From positions 1 to 64,000 of the forward strand of contig DATFRP010000002.1 of assembly GCA_035263125.1 (NCBI GenBank): a stretch of DNA of 64,000 nucleotides, given 5' to 3'. The number at the start of each line of letters is the position of its first letter. Position 1 is the stretch's first letter. The position numbers and the translations under genes are program-made. The notes beneath the pieces were generated by a model. That model was not told the DNA's origin, did no database searches, and saw only the letters and a program-made list of their open reading frames with translations. Of this stretch, positions 18,301 to 25,544 are shown one piece after another. This stretch comes from Gp6-AA40 sp035263125. Its GTDB lineage: Bacteria; Acidobacteriota; Vicinamibacteria; Vicinamibacterales; UBA2999.

Positions 18301-18951
18301 CGCGATCAGCAGGGCAAAGAGGGCCAGCAGGGCAAAGAGGGCCAGCAGGGCAAAGAAGGCCAGCAGGGACAGAATGGCCAGGGCAAGGAAGGCCAGCAGG
18401 GTCAGGGTCAGCAGGGCGGCAAGGGCCAACAGGGTCAGAACGGCCAGGGCGGTCAACAGGGCGGCCAGCGAGGCGATGGTCAGAATGGCGGCAATCGGGG
18501 CGGGGTCGGCGATCGCGCGGATGCCGGTGGGTTCGGCGGCTACGATCGCGGCGCGTATCGAGGCGGATCAACCTGGGGCGGCTGGTGGGAAGGTGGACGA
18601 TTGACCGCCGAGGACGCCCGACAGTTGCGTGGCGAGGCGAGGCAGTACGCAAACGACGCCGAAGCGCTTCGCAACCTGCTGCGCAGTGAGAAGATCGACC
18701 CGCGTGAGCTCGACGAGATCGTGAAGGCGCTTCAGCAGCTCCAGGACGAGCGCGTGTATCAGGACGTCAAGGAGCTCGCCCGTCTGCAGTCATTCGTCGC
18801 CGAAGGGTTGAAGCGTTTCGAGTTCGGCCTGCGTCGCCAGGTCAACGCGGATTCGGGTGCGCTTGCGCTGACCGGATCAGACGAAGTGCCCGAGGAATTC
18901 CGGCCACTCGTCGAGCAGTATTACAAGTCGCTCGCGAAGACACCGCGGTGA
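15349..18951 (+). CDS. DUF4175-like giant coiled-coil membrane protein
   Basis: A 1200-residue protein. Two N-terminal helices (about residues 31-52 and 60-82) and a third (about 155-180) precede a beta-rich region (about 195-500). A poly-Gly linker (about 521-530) leads to a very long charged coiled coil (about 530-980). A low-complexity block of QQGKEG/QGQNGQ repeats (about 985-1045) follows, then a Gly/Arg-rich stretch with GGGSTWGGWWEGG-like residues and a helical C-terminal domain. This layout fits DUF4175 proteins found beside MoxR/BatA clusters. It overlaps the DUF4159 gene by 4 bases. ATG 15349 has no obvious strong Shine-Dalgarno. It likely spans or scaffolds the envelope. Function unknown. 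Confidence 0.82.
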   Translation: MLEYLRRQGTSPNSLLDIISEVRTRWRLKLALRGALWIAVIGFALFLLTAYALEWTRFSAEAIIGARVLMVVALLGLVAWFLVRPLRRRVTDEQVALYLEEHEPSLQATLLSAVETSREGHVPESAALVRRIIEQAIEACARIDAARRVESQPLQRYALGIGGTVLVAALAMLVGPAFLRHAISAIVLIPSVQAASPYRIDVTPGDITVPKGADQQVTAALSGFNSEDVQVMVKRTPGGPFEPLPMVRNNETGKYEGMVFDVMAALDYQVIADGVQSKIHHLKVVDVPYAQRVELEYHFPAYTGLEPQKIEDGGDVAVLRGSEVRVHIFPTMKTGSGRLTLKDKQPIPLKLEADGTFSAAFTADQEGYYRVEFDAPNGEHVIGSPQYTIDVLEDKPPTITFSKPGRDTSVSSIEEVFTEANAVDDYGVRNLELVYSVNGGAEKVIKLFNGTKRLPEVTAGHTFYLEELNVQPGDAVSYYARASDNDAVGGSKQASSDLYFLRIRPFKKDFRQAQSQGGGGGGGGGGGGQVEALSEQQRQIISATFNVQRDRKKVTSDKLRENSKVVSLSQSRLREQVEGLLTRINSQLIERDPAFAKIGEYLPQAVTAMKEAEGKLSAASPDQALPPENKALQILQKAEEEYETQVQVSRQQGGGGGGGGAVQQELAALFEQELNKMASRYETASQASEQNRDREVDELLEKLKELARRQEQEAERLRRRAIEGQQGSGGSSGAQQRALADQVEEAARRLERLSREEQRPELAEAARQMREAADAMRRAAAGGDANASAQAQAALERLRQTEKKLQGSMTQRAQRDIEDAKRQADQLARDQQEIADAVKQLPASPQARAQQAARINDKKDELDAKLGQLEGNLDRASHDASRDEKQAARKMSEAAGAIRDNRLRDAVKYSQNLVRRGTNQSANAAEGDISRGIEEVRQRLNEAQAALGQGQPGDKRNQALDRASRLARGAESLQERTRERAQQGRDQQGKEGQQGKEGQQGKEGQQGQNGQGKEGQQGQGQQGGKGQQGQNGQGGQQGGQRGDGQNGGNRGGVGDRADAGGFGGYDRGAYRGGSTWGGWWEGGRLTAEDARQLRGEARQYANDAEALRNLLRSEKIDPRELDEIVKALQQLQDERVYQDVKELARLQSFVAEGLKRFEFGLRRQVNADSGALALTGSDEVPEEFRPLVEQYYKSLAKTPR
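18307..18476 (+). repeat. 18-bp tandem repeat inside the DUF4175 gene
   Basis: Three nearly identical 18-bp units (18307-18324, 18325-18342, 18343-18360; last one with one change) encode QQGKEG. They are followed by degenerate versions down to about 18476 encoding QGQ/NGQ/GGQ. In-frame length changes are expected here by slippage. Confidence 0.9.
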
Positions 18952-19775
18952 AGCGCACTCTGCTGGTGGCCGCGCTTGTCCTGTGTGTGGCAAGTGCGGC
19001 CGCCGCGCAGTTTGGACGCTTCGGCGGTTTCGGCTTCCGGAACCGATTCCCTCCTCATCCTCCGACCAAAGATACCTTCGGACACGGCTTCAATTTCTGT
19101 CGCGGCATCTACACCAGCAACCGTGGTGAGGCCGGCGGCACCGGGTGGACGACCGACTATCCGGATGCCGACATCAACTTCTCGATCCGCCTGTCGGAGC
19201 TGACGAAGATCCGCGTCAAGTTCGACGCACAGCAAAAGCCTGATTTCGTGACCGTCCGTCTCACCGACGACGCGCTCTTCCAGTGTCCGTTCGTGCATAT
19301 GGAGGACGTCGGGACGATGGAGCTGAGTGACGCGGAGGTCGAAGCGCTGCGCGCGTATCTGTTGAAGGGCGGGTTCGTGTGGGTCGACGATTTCTGGGGG
19401 CCGCTCGCATGGGAGCAGTGGACCGAGGAGATCGGCCGCGTGCTGCCGTCGACGCAGTATCCGATCCGTGACCTGACTCCTGAGCATCCCATCTACAAGG
19501 CGCAGTTCGTCATCAAGGAGTTCCCGCAGATCCCCTCGATTCAGCACTGGCGCGGCAATCCCTACTCGACCTCCGAACGTGGAGAGGACAGCGCGACCCC
19601 CGAGTTCAAGGCGATTTCCGATTCGCACGACCGCATCATGGTGCTGATGACGCACAACACCGACATCTCCGATGCGTGGGAGCGCGAGGGTGAGGACCCG
19701 CGCTACTTCTACCAGTTCTCGCCGAAGGGCTACGCGGTGGGCATCAACGCGATGGTCTACACGATGACCCACTGA
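18948..19775 (+). CDS. DUF4159 secreted protein
   Basis: A 275-residue protein with a clean signal peptide (about residues 1-20, cut after AAAAQ) and a DUF4159 domain. Recognisable parts are FNFCRGIYTSNRGEAGGTGW, the YPDADINFSIRLSELT strand and the amidotransferase-like LKGGFVWVDDFWG, ending in YAVGINAMVYTMTH. DUF4159 genes regularly close MoxR/DUF58/BatA clusters. Start GTG 18948 overlaps the DUF4175 stop (GTGA), and the signal peptide begins exactly there. Periplasmic. Biochemical function unknown. Confidence 0.9.
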   Translation: MKRTLLVAALVLCVASAAAAQFGRFGGFGFRNRFPPHPPTKDTFGHGFNFCRGIYTSNRGEAGGTGWTTDYPDADINFSIRLSELTKIRVKFDAQQKPDFVTVRLTDDALFQCPFVHMEDVGTMELSDAEVEALRAYLLKGGFVWVDDFWGPLAWEQWTEEIGRVLPSTQYPIRDLTPEHPIYKAQFVIKEFPQIPSIQHWRGNPYSTSERGEDSATPEFKAISDSHDRIMVLMTHNTDISDAWEREGEDPRYFYQFSPKGYAVGINAMVYTMTH

Positions 19776-19815
19776 GCGCGCTCTGCTCTCCCTGCGATCG
19801 ATCGCGCCCTCGCTA

Positions 19816-19821
19816 TAGAAT
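19816..19821 (+). promoter_or_regulatory. Candidate -10 box (TAGAAT)
   Basis: TAGAAT ends 8 bases before the ATG of the 21-codon ORF at 19830, a spacing that would place transcription start at or next to the ATG (leaderless). No clear -35 hexamer was seen. Confidence 0.4.
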
Positions 19822-19829
19822 CGCAGAGT

Positions 19830-19895
19830 ATGTCCTCAGGCATCCTGCTGACGATTCTCGGGCTCATGGCCTCCAACGTCTTCATGTTCAGGTAG
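19830..19895 (+). CDS. Possible 21-residue hydrophobic micropeptide
   Basis: ATG to TAG encodes a single hydrophobic segment beginning MSSGILLTILGLMASNVF and ending MFR, long enough for one membrane helix. A TAGAAT box lies 8 bases upstream. The stop is 15 bases before the cystathionine beta-synthase GTG, and the GGACGGAGA Shine-Dalgarno region of that gene lies just behind it. It could be a small membrane protein or a leader that couples translation to the enzyme gene. It contains no Cys or Met run that would make it an amino-acid attenuator. Too short for certainty. Confidence 0.4.
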   Translation: MSSGILLTILGLMASNVFMFR

Positions 19896-19910
19896 GACGG
19901 AGACCCACCC

Positions 19911-21329
19911 GTGTCGACTCCTCCGGGCAAGAAGATCTGCGACAACATACTCGAGACCATCGGCCACACGCCGCTCGTGCGCGTCAACCAGATCACGCGC
20001 GGAGTGACCGACGCCACCGTGCTGGTGAAGCTCGAGACGTTCAACCCCGGCAACTCGATCAAGGATCGCATCGCCATCCGCATGATCGAGGACGCGGAGC
20101 GTTCGGGACAGCTGAAGCCCGGTGGGACGATCATCGAAGGCACGTCAGGCAATACCGGTATGGGCCTCGCCATCGTCGCGGCGATCAAAGGCTACAGGTG
20201 CATGTTCACGACCACTGATAAGCAGTCGAAGGAGAAGATCGACGCGCTGAAGGCGTTCGGTGCCGAGGTCATCGTCTGTCCGACTGACGTCGACCCCGAG
20301 GACCCGCGGTCGTACTACTCGGTGTCGTCGCGGCTGCAGCGTGAAATCCCGGGCGCGTGGAAGGCCAATCAGTATGACAACCCGTCGAACACCGCGGCCC
20401 ACTATGAGCAGACCGGACCCGAGATCTGGGATCAGACCGACGGCAAGGTCGCGCATCTCGTCGTCGGTGTCGGGACCGGCGGAACGGTGAGCGGCATTGG
20501 ACGGTTTCTCAAGGAGCGCAACGCCGCGATTAAAGTCTGGGGAATCGATACCTACGGCTCGGTGTTCAAGAAGTACAAAGAGACCGGCATCTTCGACAAG
20601 AACGAGATCTACCCGTATATCACCGAAGGGATCGGCGAGGATTTTCTTCCCGGCAACGTCGACTTCAGCCTGATCGACCACTTCGAGAAAGTCACCGACA
20701 AGGACGCCGCCATCATGACGCGGCGGCTCGCGCGCGAGGAAGGGATCTTCGCGGGCAATTCCGCAGGCGCCGCCATGGCGGGTGTCATTCAGCTTGCCGA
20801 TCGCTTCAAGAAGAACGAGATCGTCGTCGTGGTCTTTCACGACCACGGCACGCGCTACCTCGGGAAGATGTACAACGACGATTGGATGCGCGCGAAGGGA
20901 TTCCTCGAGGTCACCGGCATGACCGCGCGCGATCTCGTGGCGATGGGCGTGTCAGGGGAGCTCTGCGCCGTCGAAGCGTCCGAGCCGATCGAGACCGCGA
21001 TTCGGGTGATGGGGGAGCACGATTTCTCGCAGATCTCGGTGACGAAGAACGGACGCATCATCGGCTCGCTCAACGAGGCCCATCTCTTCGAGGAGTTCGT
21101 CCGTCAGCCGGATCTCAAAGGCAAGTCGGTCGAGGAGATCATGCAGCCGGCGTTTCCCTTCGTCGATATCTCGACTCACATCGAGCTGCTCTCGACGATG
21201 ATCACCTCCGAGAACCCTGCCGTGCTCATCCGCGACTTCAAGACGGACAAGACGTTCATCATCACGCGGTCTGATGTGATTCGAGTGCTGACGCACGTAC
21301 GGGGAGAACCGGGCGAAGCGACACGCTGA
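19911..21329 (+). CDS. cbs: Cystathionine beta-synthase / cysteine synthase with CBS domains
   Basis: A 472-residue PLP enzyme of fold type II. The N-terminal catalytic part carries Lys51 in NPGNSIKDR (Schiff base), EGTSGNTG (phosphate loop region) and VGVGTGGTVSG. The C-terminal 120 residues hold a pair of CBS domains (about residues 340-465), the arrangement of cystathionine beta-synthase rather than CysK/CysM. It would condense serine (or O-acetylserine) with homocysteine or sulfide in cytosolic sulfur amino-acid metabolism, with CBS domains as the regulatory module. The start is GTG 19911 behind GACGGAGACC. Distinguishing CBS from a CBS-domain cysteine synthase needs more than sequence reading. 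Confidence 0.9.
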   Translation: MSTPPGKKICDNILETIGHTPLVRVNQITRGVTDATVLVKLETFNPGNSIKDRIAIRMIEDAERSGQLKPGGTIIEGTSGNTGMGLAIVAAIKGYRCMFTTTDKQSKEKIDALKAFGAEVIVCPTDVDPEDPRSYYSVSSRLQREIPGAWKANQYDNPSNTAAHYEQTGPEIWDQTDGKVAHLVVGVGTGGTVSGIGRFLKERNAAIKVWGIDTYGSVFKKYKETGIFDKNEIYPYITEGIGEDFLPGNVDFSLIDHFEKVTDKDAAIMTRRLAREEGIFAGNSAGAAMAGVIQLADRFKKNEIVVVVFHDHGTRYLGKMYNDDWMRAKGFLEVTGMTARDLVAMGVSGELCAVEASEPIETAIRVMGEHDFSQISVTKNGRIIGSLNEAHLFEEFVRQPDLKGKSVEEIMQPAFPFVDISTHIELLSTMITSENPAVLIRDFKTDKTFIITRSDVIRVLTHVRGEPGEATR

Positions 21330-21350
21330 CACGCGTGCGCGTCTCTTCCG

Positions 21351-22271
21351 TCAGCTGACGTGTCGCGCGGTGTCGGTCAGCCTCACGATCCTGGAGGCGG
21401 CGACTGCGGCCGCCTTGAGCGCATCGAATTCCACGAGCCGTGGCTGATAGTCCGGTGCGAATGTGACTTGAAGCACCGCCGATTTATCGCCGGCAATCGT
21501 GAAATAGACCGACTCGCGCCCGTCGTTGTCCGCAACCGGGACGTCGCGGAGTCGGACTTCGCTCTGGCCCACCAGTGTCATGACGCCGGCCTCGAACTCG
21601 GCGCGCAGGGCCTGCGGATCGACACCGCGTGCGGCCTTCTCGTGCACGAGATCGACCAGTCCGGCCAGATGTGTGTCCACATCAATCGGTTCGGTGCTGG
21701 CCGGCATCAACGCATCGAAGGCGGAATCGAACACAGCCGCAGCCTGATACATCACTCCGACGCGATCTGCTGAGGCGACTTCGCTTCGAACGATGCGGGC
21801 GGGCATGGTGACGTCTCGGCTGGGACCCCACAGACGGAACGTGGTCGTCTCGCCGGACGGTAAACGGCTGCACGATTCGACGAGCAGACCACTGCTGGAG
21901 ATGTTGATCAGCCGCAGATTGACGCCCGATGGCACGTTGATCTCCGAGAACCACGGCAGCTGCCAGCCCTCCCATCGCTTCGCCCGTTCGCGCATCGTGA
22001 ACACGTCCTGGCAGAGCGGCGTGGCCGTCTGCAGGGCCTCGATCGGTTGTTGCGCGGGAGACGGGACGACCATCCCCGGCTCCTCGACGGCGGCGACCGC
22101 TCTTGCGATCGTCGCCTGGGTGATTGCTCCATCGATCCGCGTGTCAATCGGGCTGATGCCGTACGACGGCACCAACGGCGTTGAGCGGCGCCAACGCAGC
22201 AGCGAGAACAGGCCTCGTGGCTCTGGCTCGGGCGTCTCGGGGATCGGTTCGATGGCAAGAATACGAGTCAT
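21351..22271 (-). CDS. PilZ-like domain protein
   Basis: A 306-residue protein read leftwards from ATG 22271. The middle holds a PilZ-like core: LRLINISSSGLLVES followed by SGETTTFRLWGPSRDVTMPARIV. In PilZ domains the serine motif takes part in c-di-GMP binding together with an upstream RxxxR; here the arginine-rich segment is RERAKRWEG at about residue 100, which is not a convincing RxxxR. No signal peptide. The C-terminal 130 residues (FDSAFDALMP...) are unassigned. A longer ORF upstream (to 22532) has no Shine-Dalgarno and reads through the structured leader. It ends 21 bases from the convergent cbs gene. Confidence 0.7.
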   Translation of the reverse strand: MTRILAIEPIPETPEPEPRGLFSLLRWRRSTPLVPSYGISPIDTRIDGAITQATIARAVAAVEEPGMVVPSPAQQPIEALQTATPLCQDVFTMRERAKRWEGWQLPWFSEINVPSGVNLRLINISSSGLLVESCSRLPSGETTTFRLWGPSRDVTMPARIVRSEVASADRVGVMYQAAAVFDSAFDALMPASTEPIDVDTHLAGLVDLVHEKAARGVDPQALRAEFEAGVMTLVGQSEVRLRDVPVADNDGRESVYFTIAGDKSAVLQVTFAPDYQPRLVEFDALKAAAVAASRIVRLTDTARHVS

Positions 22272-22280
22272 GATATTGGT

Positions 22281-22296
22281 CGCCTCTTCTGAGGCG
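22281..22296 (-). promoter_or_regulatory. Hairpin that hides the PilZ gene's Shine-Dalgarno
   Basis: On the minus strand the leader reads CGCCTC-AGAA-GAGGCG, a perfect 6-bp stem with a tetraloop. Its 3' arm contains the GAGG Shine-Dalgarno, 9 bases before the ATG at 22271. Folding would block ribosome binding. The rest of the 22297-22473 gap has other small GC-rich inverted repeats (e.g. GGACTATTGGTCC) but no gene. Confidence 0.5.
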
Positions 22297-22473
22297 CTCG
22301 CGTGCTGATGAGGGCAAGTCTCAGGCCGCCCCGTAGTTGCGGAAAACCACACATAATTGCCCACGTTTGCGCTATCTGGGCGATTGATGAGGTCTGCCGA
22401 GAGAGGACCAATAGTCCCGGCTTTTCCGGCTTTCTCGCTGAGCGTGCAGGGGTGCGCAGCGTTATGCGGTCGT

Positions 22474-22923
22474 TCACTCACGGCCTTCGTCGGCCATCTC
22501 CTCGGCGACGATTGCGGTGTGCACCGCGGCACCCTGCAGCATCGGCACCGCGATCGCCGTGATCGCGCGACGCCAGTCGCCCTCGAGCTCGTCGCTCCAC
22601 GAGATGGACGCGGATCGGATCGCGCGGACGAGCGCCTCGCGCACGACGAAATAGTCCTGCGGCTTCGCGCCCCAGTGCACGTGCTGCACGCCGAGATCCC
22701 GGAGCGATTCCTGGAGCGCCGACATGTCTTCGAGATTCTTGACCACCAGGGCGAGCGCGGCTTCGAAGTGTCCCTGCAGCGAGGTCATGTCCGCCGGAAA
22801 CAGCGCGCGCAGTGCGGGCGTACTCGTGAACAGTTCGTGGTAGAAGCGTGTCGCCAGCGCACGTGGCTCGGTGGCGACGTGAGCGAAGCTGCTCTTGAGT
22901 CGTGCGATGCGCTCGGGTGTCAT
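22474..22923 (-). CDS. Single-domain globin 1
   Basis: A 149-residue globin without a reductase domain. The fold is recognisable from FYHELFTSTPALRALFP (B-C helices; Tyr28 at the B10 position) and LGVQHVHWGAKPQDYFVVREAL (F helix; His81 proximal heme ligand). This matches the flavohemoglobin/Vitreoscilla globin pattern. Tyr at B10 is typical of globins that bind oxygen tightly or detoxify NO. Start ATG 22923 was chosen because upstream residues are not globin-like. It is divergent from the ECF sigma gene with only 14 bases between start codons, so the two promoters must overlap. Cytoplasmic, heme-binding; exact ligand role unknown. Confidence 0.88.
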   Translation of the reverse strand: MTPERIARLKSSFAHVATEPRALATRFYHELFTSTPALRALFPADMTSLQGHFEAALALVVKNLEDMSALQESLRDLGVQHVHWGAKPQDYFVVREALVRAIRSASISWSDELEGDWRRAITAIAVPMLQGAAVHTAIVAEEMADEGRE

Positions 22924-22937
22924 AATGTCGCCGCCTC

Positions 22938-23504
22938 GTGACCTCTTCTCCTCAGGATCCTGACCGGCCTGGTTCGTCCGGCGAGCTCGTGCCGGAAGTC
23001 TATGACGAACTGCGAAAGCTCGCGAGGGCCAGGCTAGCCCGGGAGCGCCAGCCGAATCAGACGCTTCAACCGACCGCTCTCGTCCACGAGGCCTATCTGC
23101 GTGTCTCGAGTCAGCCACGCCAGTGGGATCGGCGCGGGCATTTCTTTGCCGCCGCTGCGCTGGCGATGCGGCGCATTCTGGTGGAGCGTGCCCGTCACTA
23201 TCGACGCATCAAACACGGCGCCGGCGGCGAACACATCGAGGCGGATGACGCGATCGCCGGCACCGATCCCGATCTGACCGACGTTCTCGCCATCGACGAA
23301 GCCCTGTCGCGTCTCGAGTCGACCGACCCCCGCAAGGCGAAGATCGTCACGCTGCGGTACTTCGCCGGCCTCAGCATCGAGGAGACCGCCTCGGCGCTCG
23401 ATCTCTCGCCGGCCACTGTGAAAAACGAGTGGACGTTCGCGCGTGCGTGGTTGTTCCGCGTGCTCGGCTCGCGTGATACATCCTCTGGCGGCGGTCCGAC
23501 ATGA
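22938..23504 (+). CDS. ECF-type sigma factor (TIGR02999-like)
   Basis: A 188-residue sigma factor of the group often found next to Ser/Thr kinases in Acidobacteriota and Planctomycetes. The region-2 signature is VYDELRKLARARLARER..QTLQPTALVHEAYLR-like, then FFAAAALAMRRILVERAR. The region-4 helix-turn-helix is GLSIEETASALDLSPATVKNEW. No anti-sigma factor is adjacent; instead a kinase gene overlaps its end by 4 bases (ATGA), so activity is probably controlled by phosphorylation or by promoter input. Start GTG 22938 is 14 bases from the divergent globin start; TAATGT at 22923-22928 could be its -10. Confidence 0.92.
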   Translation: MTSSPQDPDRPGSSGELVPEVYDELRKLARARLARERQPNQTLQPTALVHEAYLRVSSQPRQWDRRGHFFAAAALAMRRILVERARHYRRIKHGAGGEHIEADDAIAGTDPDLTDVLAIDEALSRLESTDPRKAKIVTLRYFAGLSIEETASALDLSPATVKNEWTFARAWLFRVLGSRDTSSGGGPT

Positions 23505-24826
23505 CCGAGCCCGTCAGCCCGGCAGAGGCGATCTTCCTCGCGCTGGCTGATCTCGCTCCCGCGGATCGCGAATCGTTGTTGCAGGAGCGCTGCGGTCAGG
23601 ACTCGCGGCTGCGCGCAGAAGTCGATGCCATGCTCGCGGCCATCGAAGCTCCCGATGATGGCTTTCTCGATCCGGCACGGATTCCGGTGCTCGACATGGC
23701 CGCCGTCGATGGTCCGCTCCAACCCGGCACGGTGCTCGGCGATTTTCTCGTACTCCATGCGATCGGGTCGGGAGGGATGGGTGTTGTCTACGCGGCGCAG
23801 CAGGACCGCCCCCGACGCACGGTTGCGATCAAAGTGCTGCGTCGAGGGTTTCGGCACCCCGAGATCCTGAGACGGTTCGAGCGCGAGGCCGAGGTGCTCG
23901 GCCGGCTCCAGCATCCCGGCATTGCGAACGTGTTCGCGTTCTATCGCGGCGATCGCCACGTGCCCGCGCATCTCGTGATGGAGCTCGTGAGCGGACCACC
24001 GATCACGGAGTACGTGCAGGCGCAGGGGCTCGGCCATGCGGCGCGCATCGAGCTGCTCATCGATGTCTGCCAGGCCGTGCAGCATGCGCACGAGCGCGGC
24101 ATCATCCATCGGGACCTGAAGCCGGCAAACGTGCTCGTGTCAGACAGCGGCCTGCCCAAGGTGCTCGATTTCGGCATCGCGCGTGCGACCGGGCTCGATT
24201 TCCACTCGACGATCCAGACCGCACACGGGCAGCTGATCGGCACGCTCGCCTACATGAGTCCCGAGCGGTTGCGCGGAGGAATCGAAGTCGATGGCCGCAG
24301 CGACGTGTATGCGCTCGGCGTGATGTTCTATCGCTTGATGGCAGGACGCCTGCCGTTCGACATCGGCGGCCTGCCGCTCGTCGAGGCAGCGCAGCGGATT
24401 CTTCACACCGATGTGCCGCCGCTCGGATCGATCGACGAGAGCTTCGTCGGTCCGATCGAGCAGGTGGCCCGACGCGCGATGGCGCCCGATCCCGATCGAC
24501 GCTATCAGTCGGCGGCGGAACTGGCCGCCGATCTTCGCGCCTGTCTCGACGGGCGTGCTCCATCCGCAGCGGTGTCACTCGATGATGATGCCGCGTCGCG
24601 TGCAGTCTCTCAGGTGCTCGCTGCCCGGAGCGTCGATCTGAGACTCATCGCGCTCGTCCTCGTGGGCGGCGCGGTCATCGTGCTGGATGCCAGCACTGGC
24701 ATGCAGCTCGCCGCCATACCCGGTGATGGAACGCCGATCGAACGCCTCTCGTTCGATGCGGACGGGCGCCTCGAGATAAGAAGAACAGGCTCGACGATCG
24801 AACGCGTGCCCATCAGGTTCAGTTGA
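23501..24826 (+). CDS. Membrane-anchored Ser/Thr protein kinase
   Basis: A 441-residue Hanks-type kinase. The N-terminal 70 residues are the helical prefix usual in kinases following this ECF group (FLALADLAPADRESLLQERC). The kinase core has the Gly loop GSGGMGVV (89-96), Lys111 in VAIKVL, HRDLKPAN (203-210) and DFG (223-225), and so should be active. One hydrophobic stretch (about residues 385-402) may span the membrane, leaving a short tail of about 40 residues outside and no recognisable sensor. It overlaps the sigma gene by 4 bases and ends inside a hairpin, which suggests the pair forms the whole operon. Confidence 0.92.
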   Translation: MTEPVSPAEAIFLALADLAPADRESLLQERCGQDSRLRAEVDAMLAAIEAPDDGFLDPARIPVLDMAAVDGPLQPGTVLGDFLVLHAIGSGGMGVVYAAQQDRPRRTVAIKVLRRGFRHPEILRRFEREAEVLGRLQHPGIANVFAFYRGDRHVPAHLVMELVSGPPITEYVQAQGLGHAARIELLIDVCQAVQHAHERGIIHRDLKPANVLVSDSGLPKVLDFGIARATGLDFHSTIQTAHGQLIGTLAYMSPERLRGGIEVDGRSDVYALGVMFYRLMAGRLPFDIGGLPLVEAAQRILHTDVPPLGSIDESFVGPIEQVARRAMAPDPDRRYQSAAELAADLRACLDGRAPSAAVSLDDDAASRAVSQVLAARSVDLRLIALVLVGGAVIVLDASTGMQLAAIPGDGTPIERLSFDADGRLEIRRTGSTIERVPIRFS

Positions 24827-24854
24827 TATGGTCCGCTGGTGGACCATATCAACT
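24821..24854. terminator. Bidirectional hairpin at the kinase stop
   Basis: A perfect 14-bp stem (24821-24834 with 24841-24854) around loop GCTGGT. The TGA of the kinase gene is inside the left arm. A second GC-rich stem (GCCGGCCGC/GCGGCCGGT, about 24893-24920) follows before the convergent globin 2 stop. There is no T-tract, but position between convergent genes argues for termination. Confidence 0.6.
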
Positions 24855-24942
24855 GGAAGAGTACCGCCGACAACCGGCCACGACAGCGATCTGCCGGCCG
24901 CGCCAACGGAGCGGCCGGTCCCGATTCGCGATGTACGCACCA

Positions 24943-25371
24943 CTAGGACGCTTCCGCGAGCTGCTGCGCGACACCGGCCTTCATCGTCGCCGCGAGCACG
25001 CCGTACACCGTGGTCCACGCGTCCTTGACCTCGGGCGTGAACGCAGAGCCGAGCCCCTTCTCCAGCGTCCAGAGCAACGCCTCACCGACTGTCTCGTAGT
25101 GCCGGTCGACGACCCCGTAGTTTGCATGGCGACGACCCAGATCCTCGAGGACGGGGATCAGCCGATCGAGACGGGGAAGTCCCTTGACGGCAGCGGTCAG
25201 CATGAACATCAGCTTTCGGCGCTGCTCCGCCATGTCCCCCCTGAACATCGACTCGAGTGTGGGGTCGATCTCGAAGAGTCGCCGATAGAAGAGCGCCGCC
25301 ACGTCGTCGGCGATCGGGGCAACCACGGCGAAGGTCTCCTGAACGAGCTCGATCTGGGTCATCGTCGGCAT
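24943..25371 (-). CDS. Single-domain globin 2
   Basis: A 142-residue globin read from ATG 25371, which has a strong AAGGAG ten bases upstream. Tyr29 (B10) in LFYRRLFEIDPTLESMF and proximal His82 in LGRRHANYGVVDRHY are evident, followed by the G helix LLWTLEKGLGSAF. It is a different subtype from globin 1 (LGRRHxxYG versus HVHWGAKP) and also has no reductase domain. It is convergent with the kinase gene, so the ECF-kinase pair is flanked by two globins on the opposite strand. The longer upstream ORF is not globin and runs through repeats. Confidence 0.9.
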   Translation of the reverse strand: MPTMTQIELVQETFAVVAPIADDVAALFYRRLFEIDPTLESMFRGDMAEQRRKLMFMLTAAVKGLPRLDRLIPVLEDLGRRHANYGVVDRHYETVGEALLWTLEKGLGSAFTPEVKDAWTTVYGVLAATMKAGVAQQLAEAS

Positions 25372-25421
25372 TGGTGTTTCACTCCTTCTGTCACCCAATG
25401 CGACGTTTTTCGGAAGAGTGG

Positions 25422-25480
25422 CTAACGGAGGTGACGGAGGAAACGGATTAACAGGAGAAACGAAGGAACGGAGACCGAGA
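25422..25480. repeat. ACGGAG-family element, left arm
   Basis: Words ACGGAG, GACGGAGG, AAACGGATTAACAGGAG and AACGGAG run in one direction; their complement runs at 25922-25986. Same vocabulary as 103-180 and 53672-53815. Together the arms bracket a TIGR03435-like gene remnant, as if the palindrome had been split or two copies had captured the remnant. Confidence 0.7.
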
Positions 25481-25544
25481 TTAGAAGTCATTTCACAAAC
25501 CCCGCAACAGAAATGAGGCAGCCTCATTTCGGCCCGACAGCGGC

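Noticed and set aside
15379..18456. 1025-codon open frame antisense to the DUF4175 gene
   Set aside because: It is the complement of a very GC-rich coding strand with few TTA/CTA/TCA-producing codons. Its product is Leu/Arg low-complexity and shows no domain, and the sense gene has a recognised layout.
22297..22473. c-di-GMP (GEMM) riboswitch upstream of the PilZ gene
   Set aside because: Searched by eye for the GEMM core and tetraloop-receptor elements on the minus strand; only scattered AAAGCC-like bits are present, not the conserved core.
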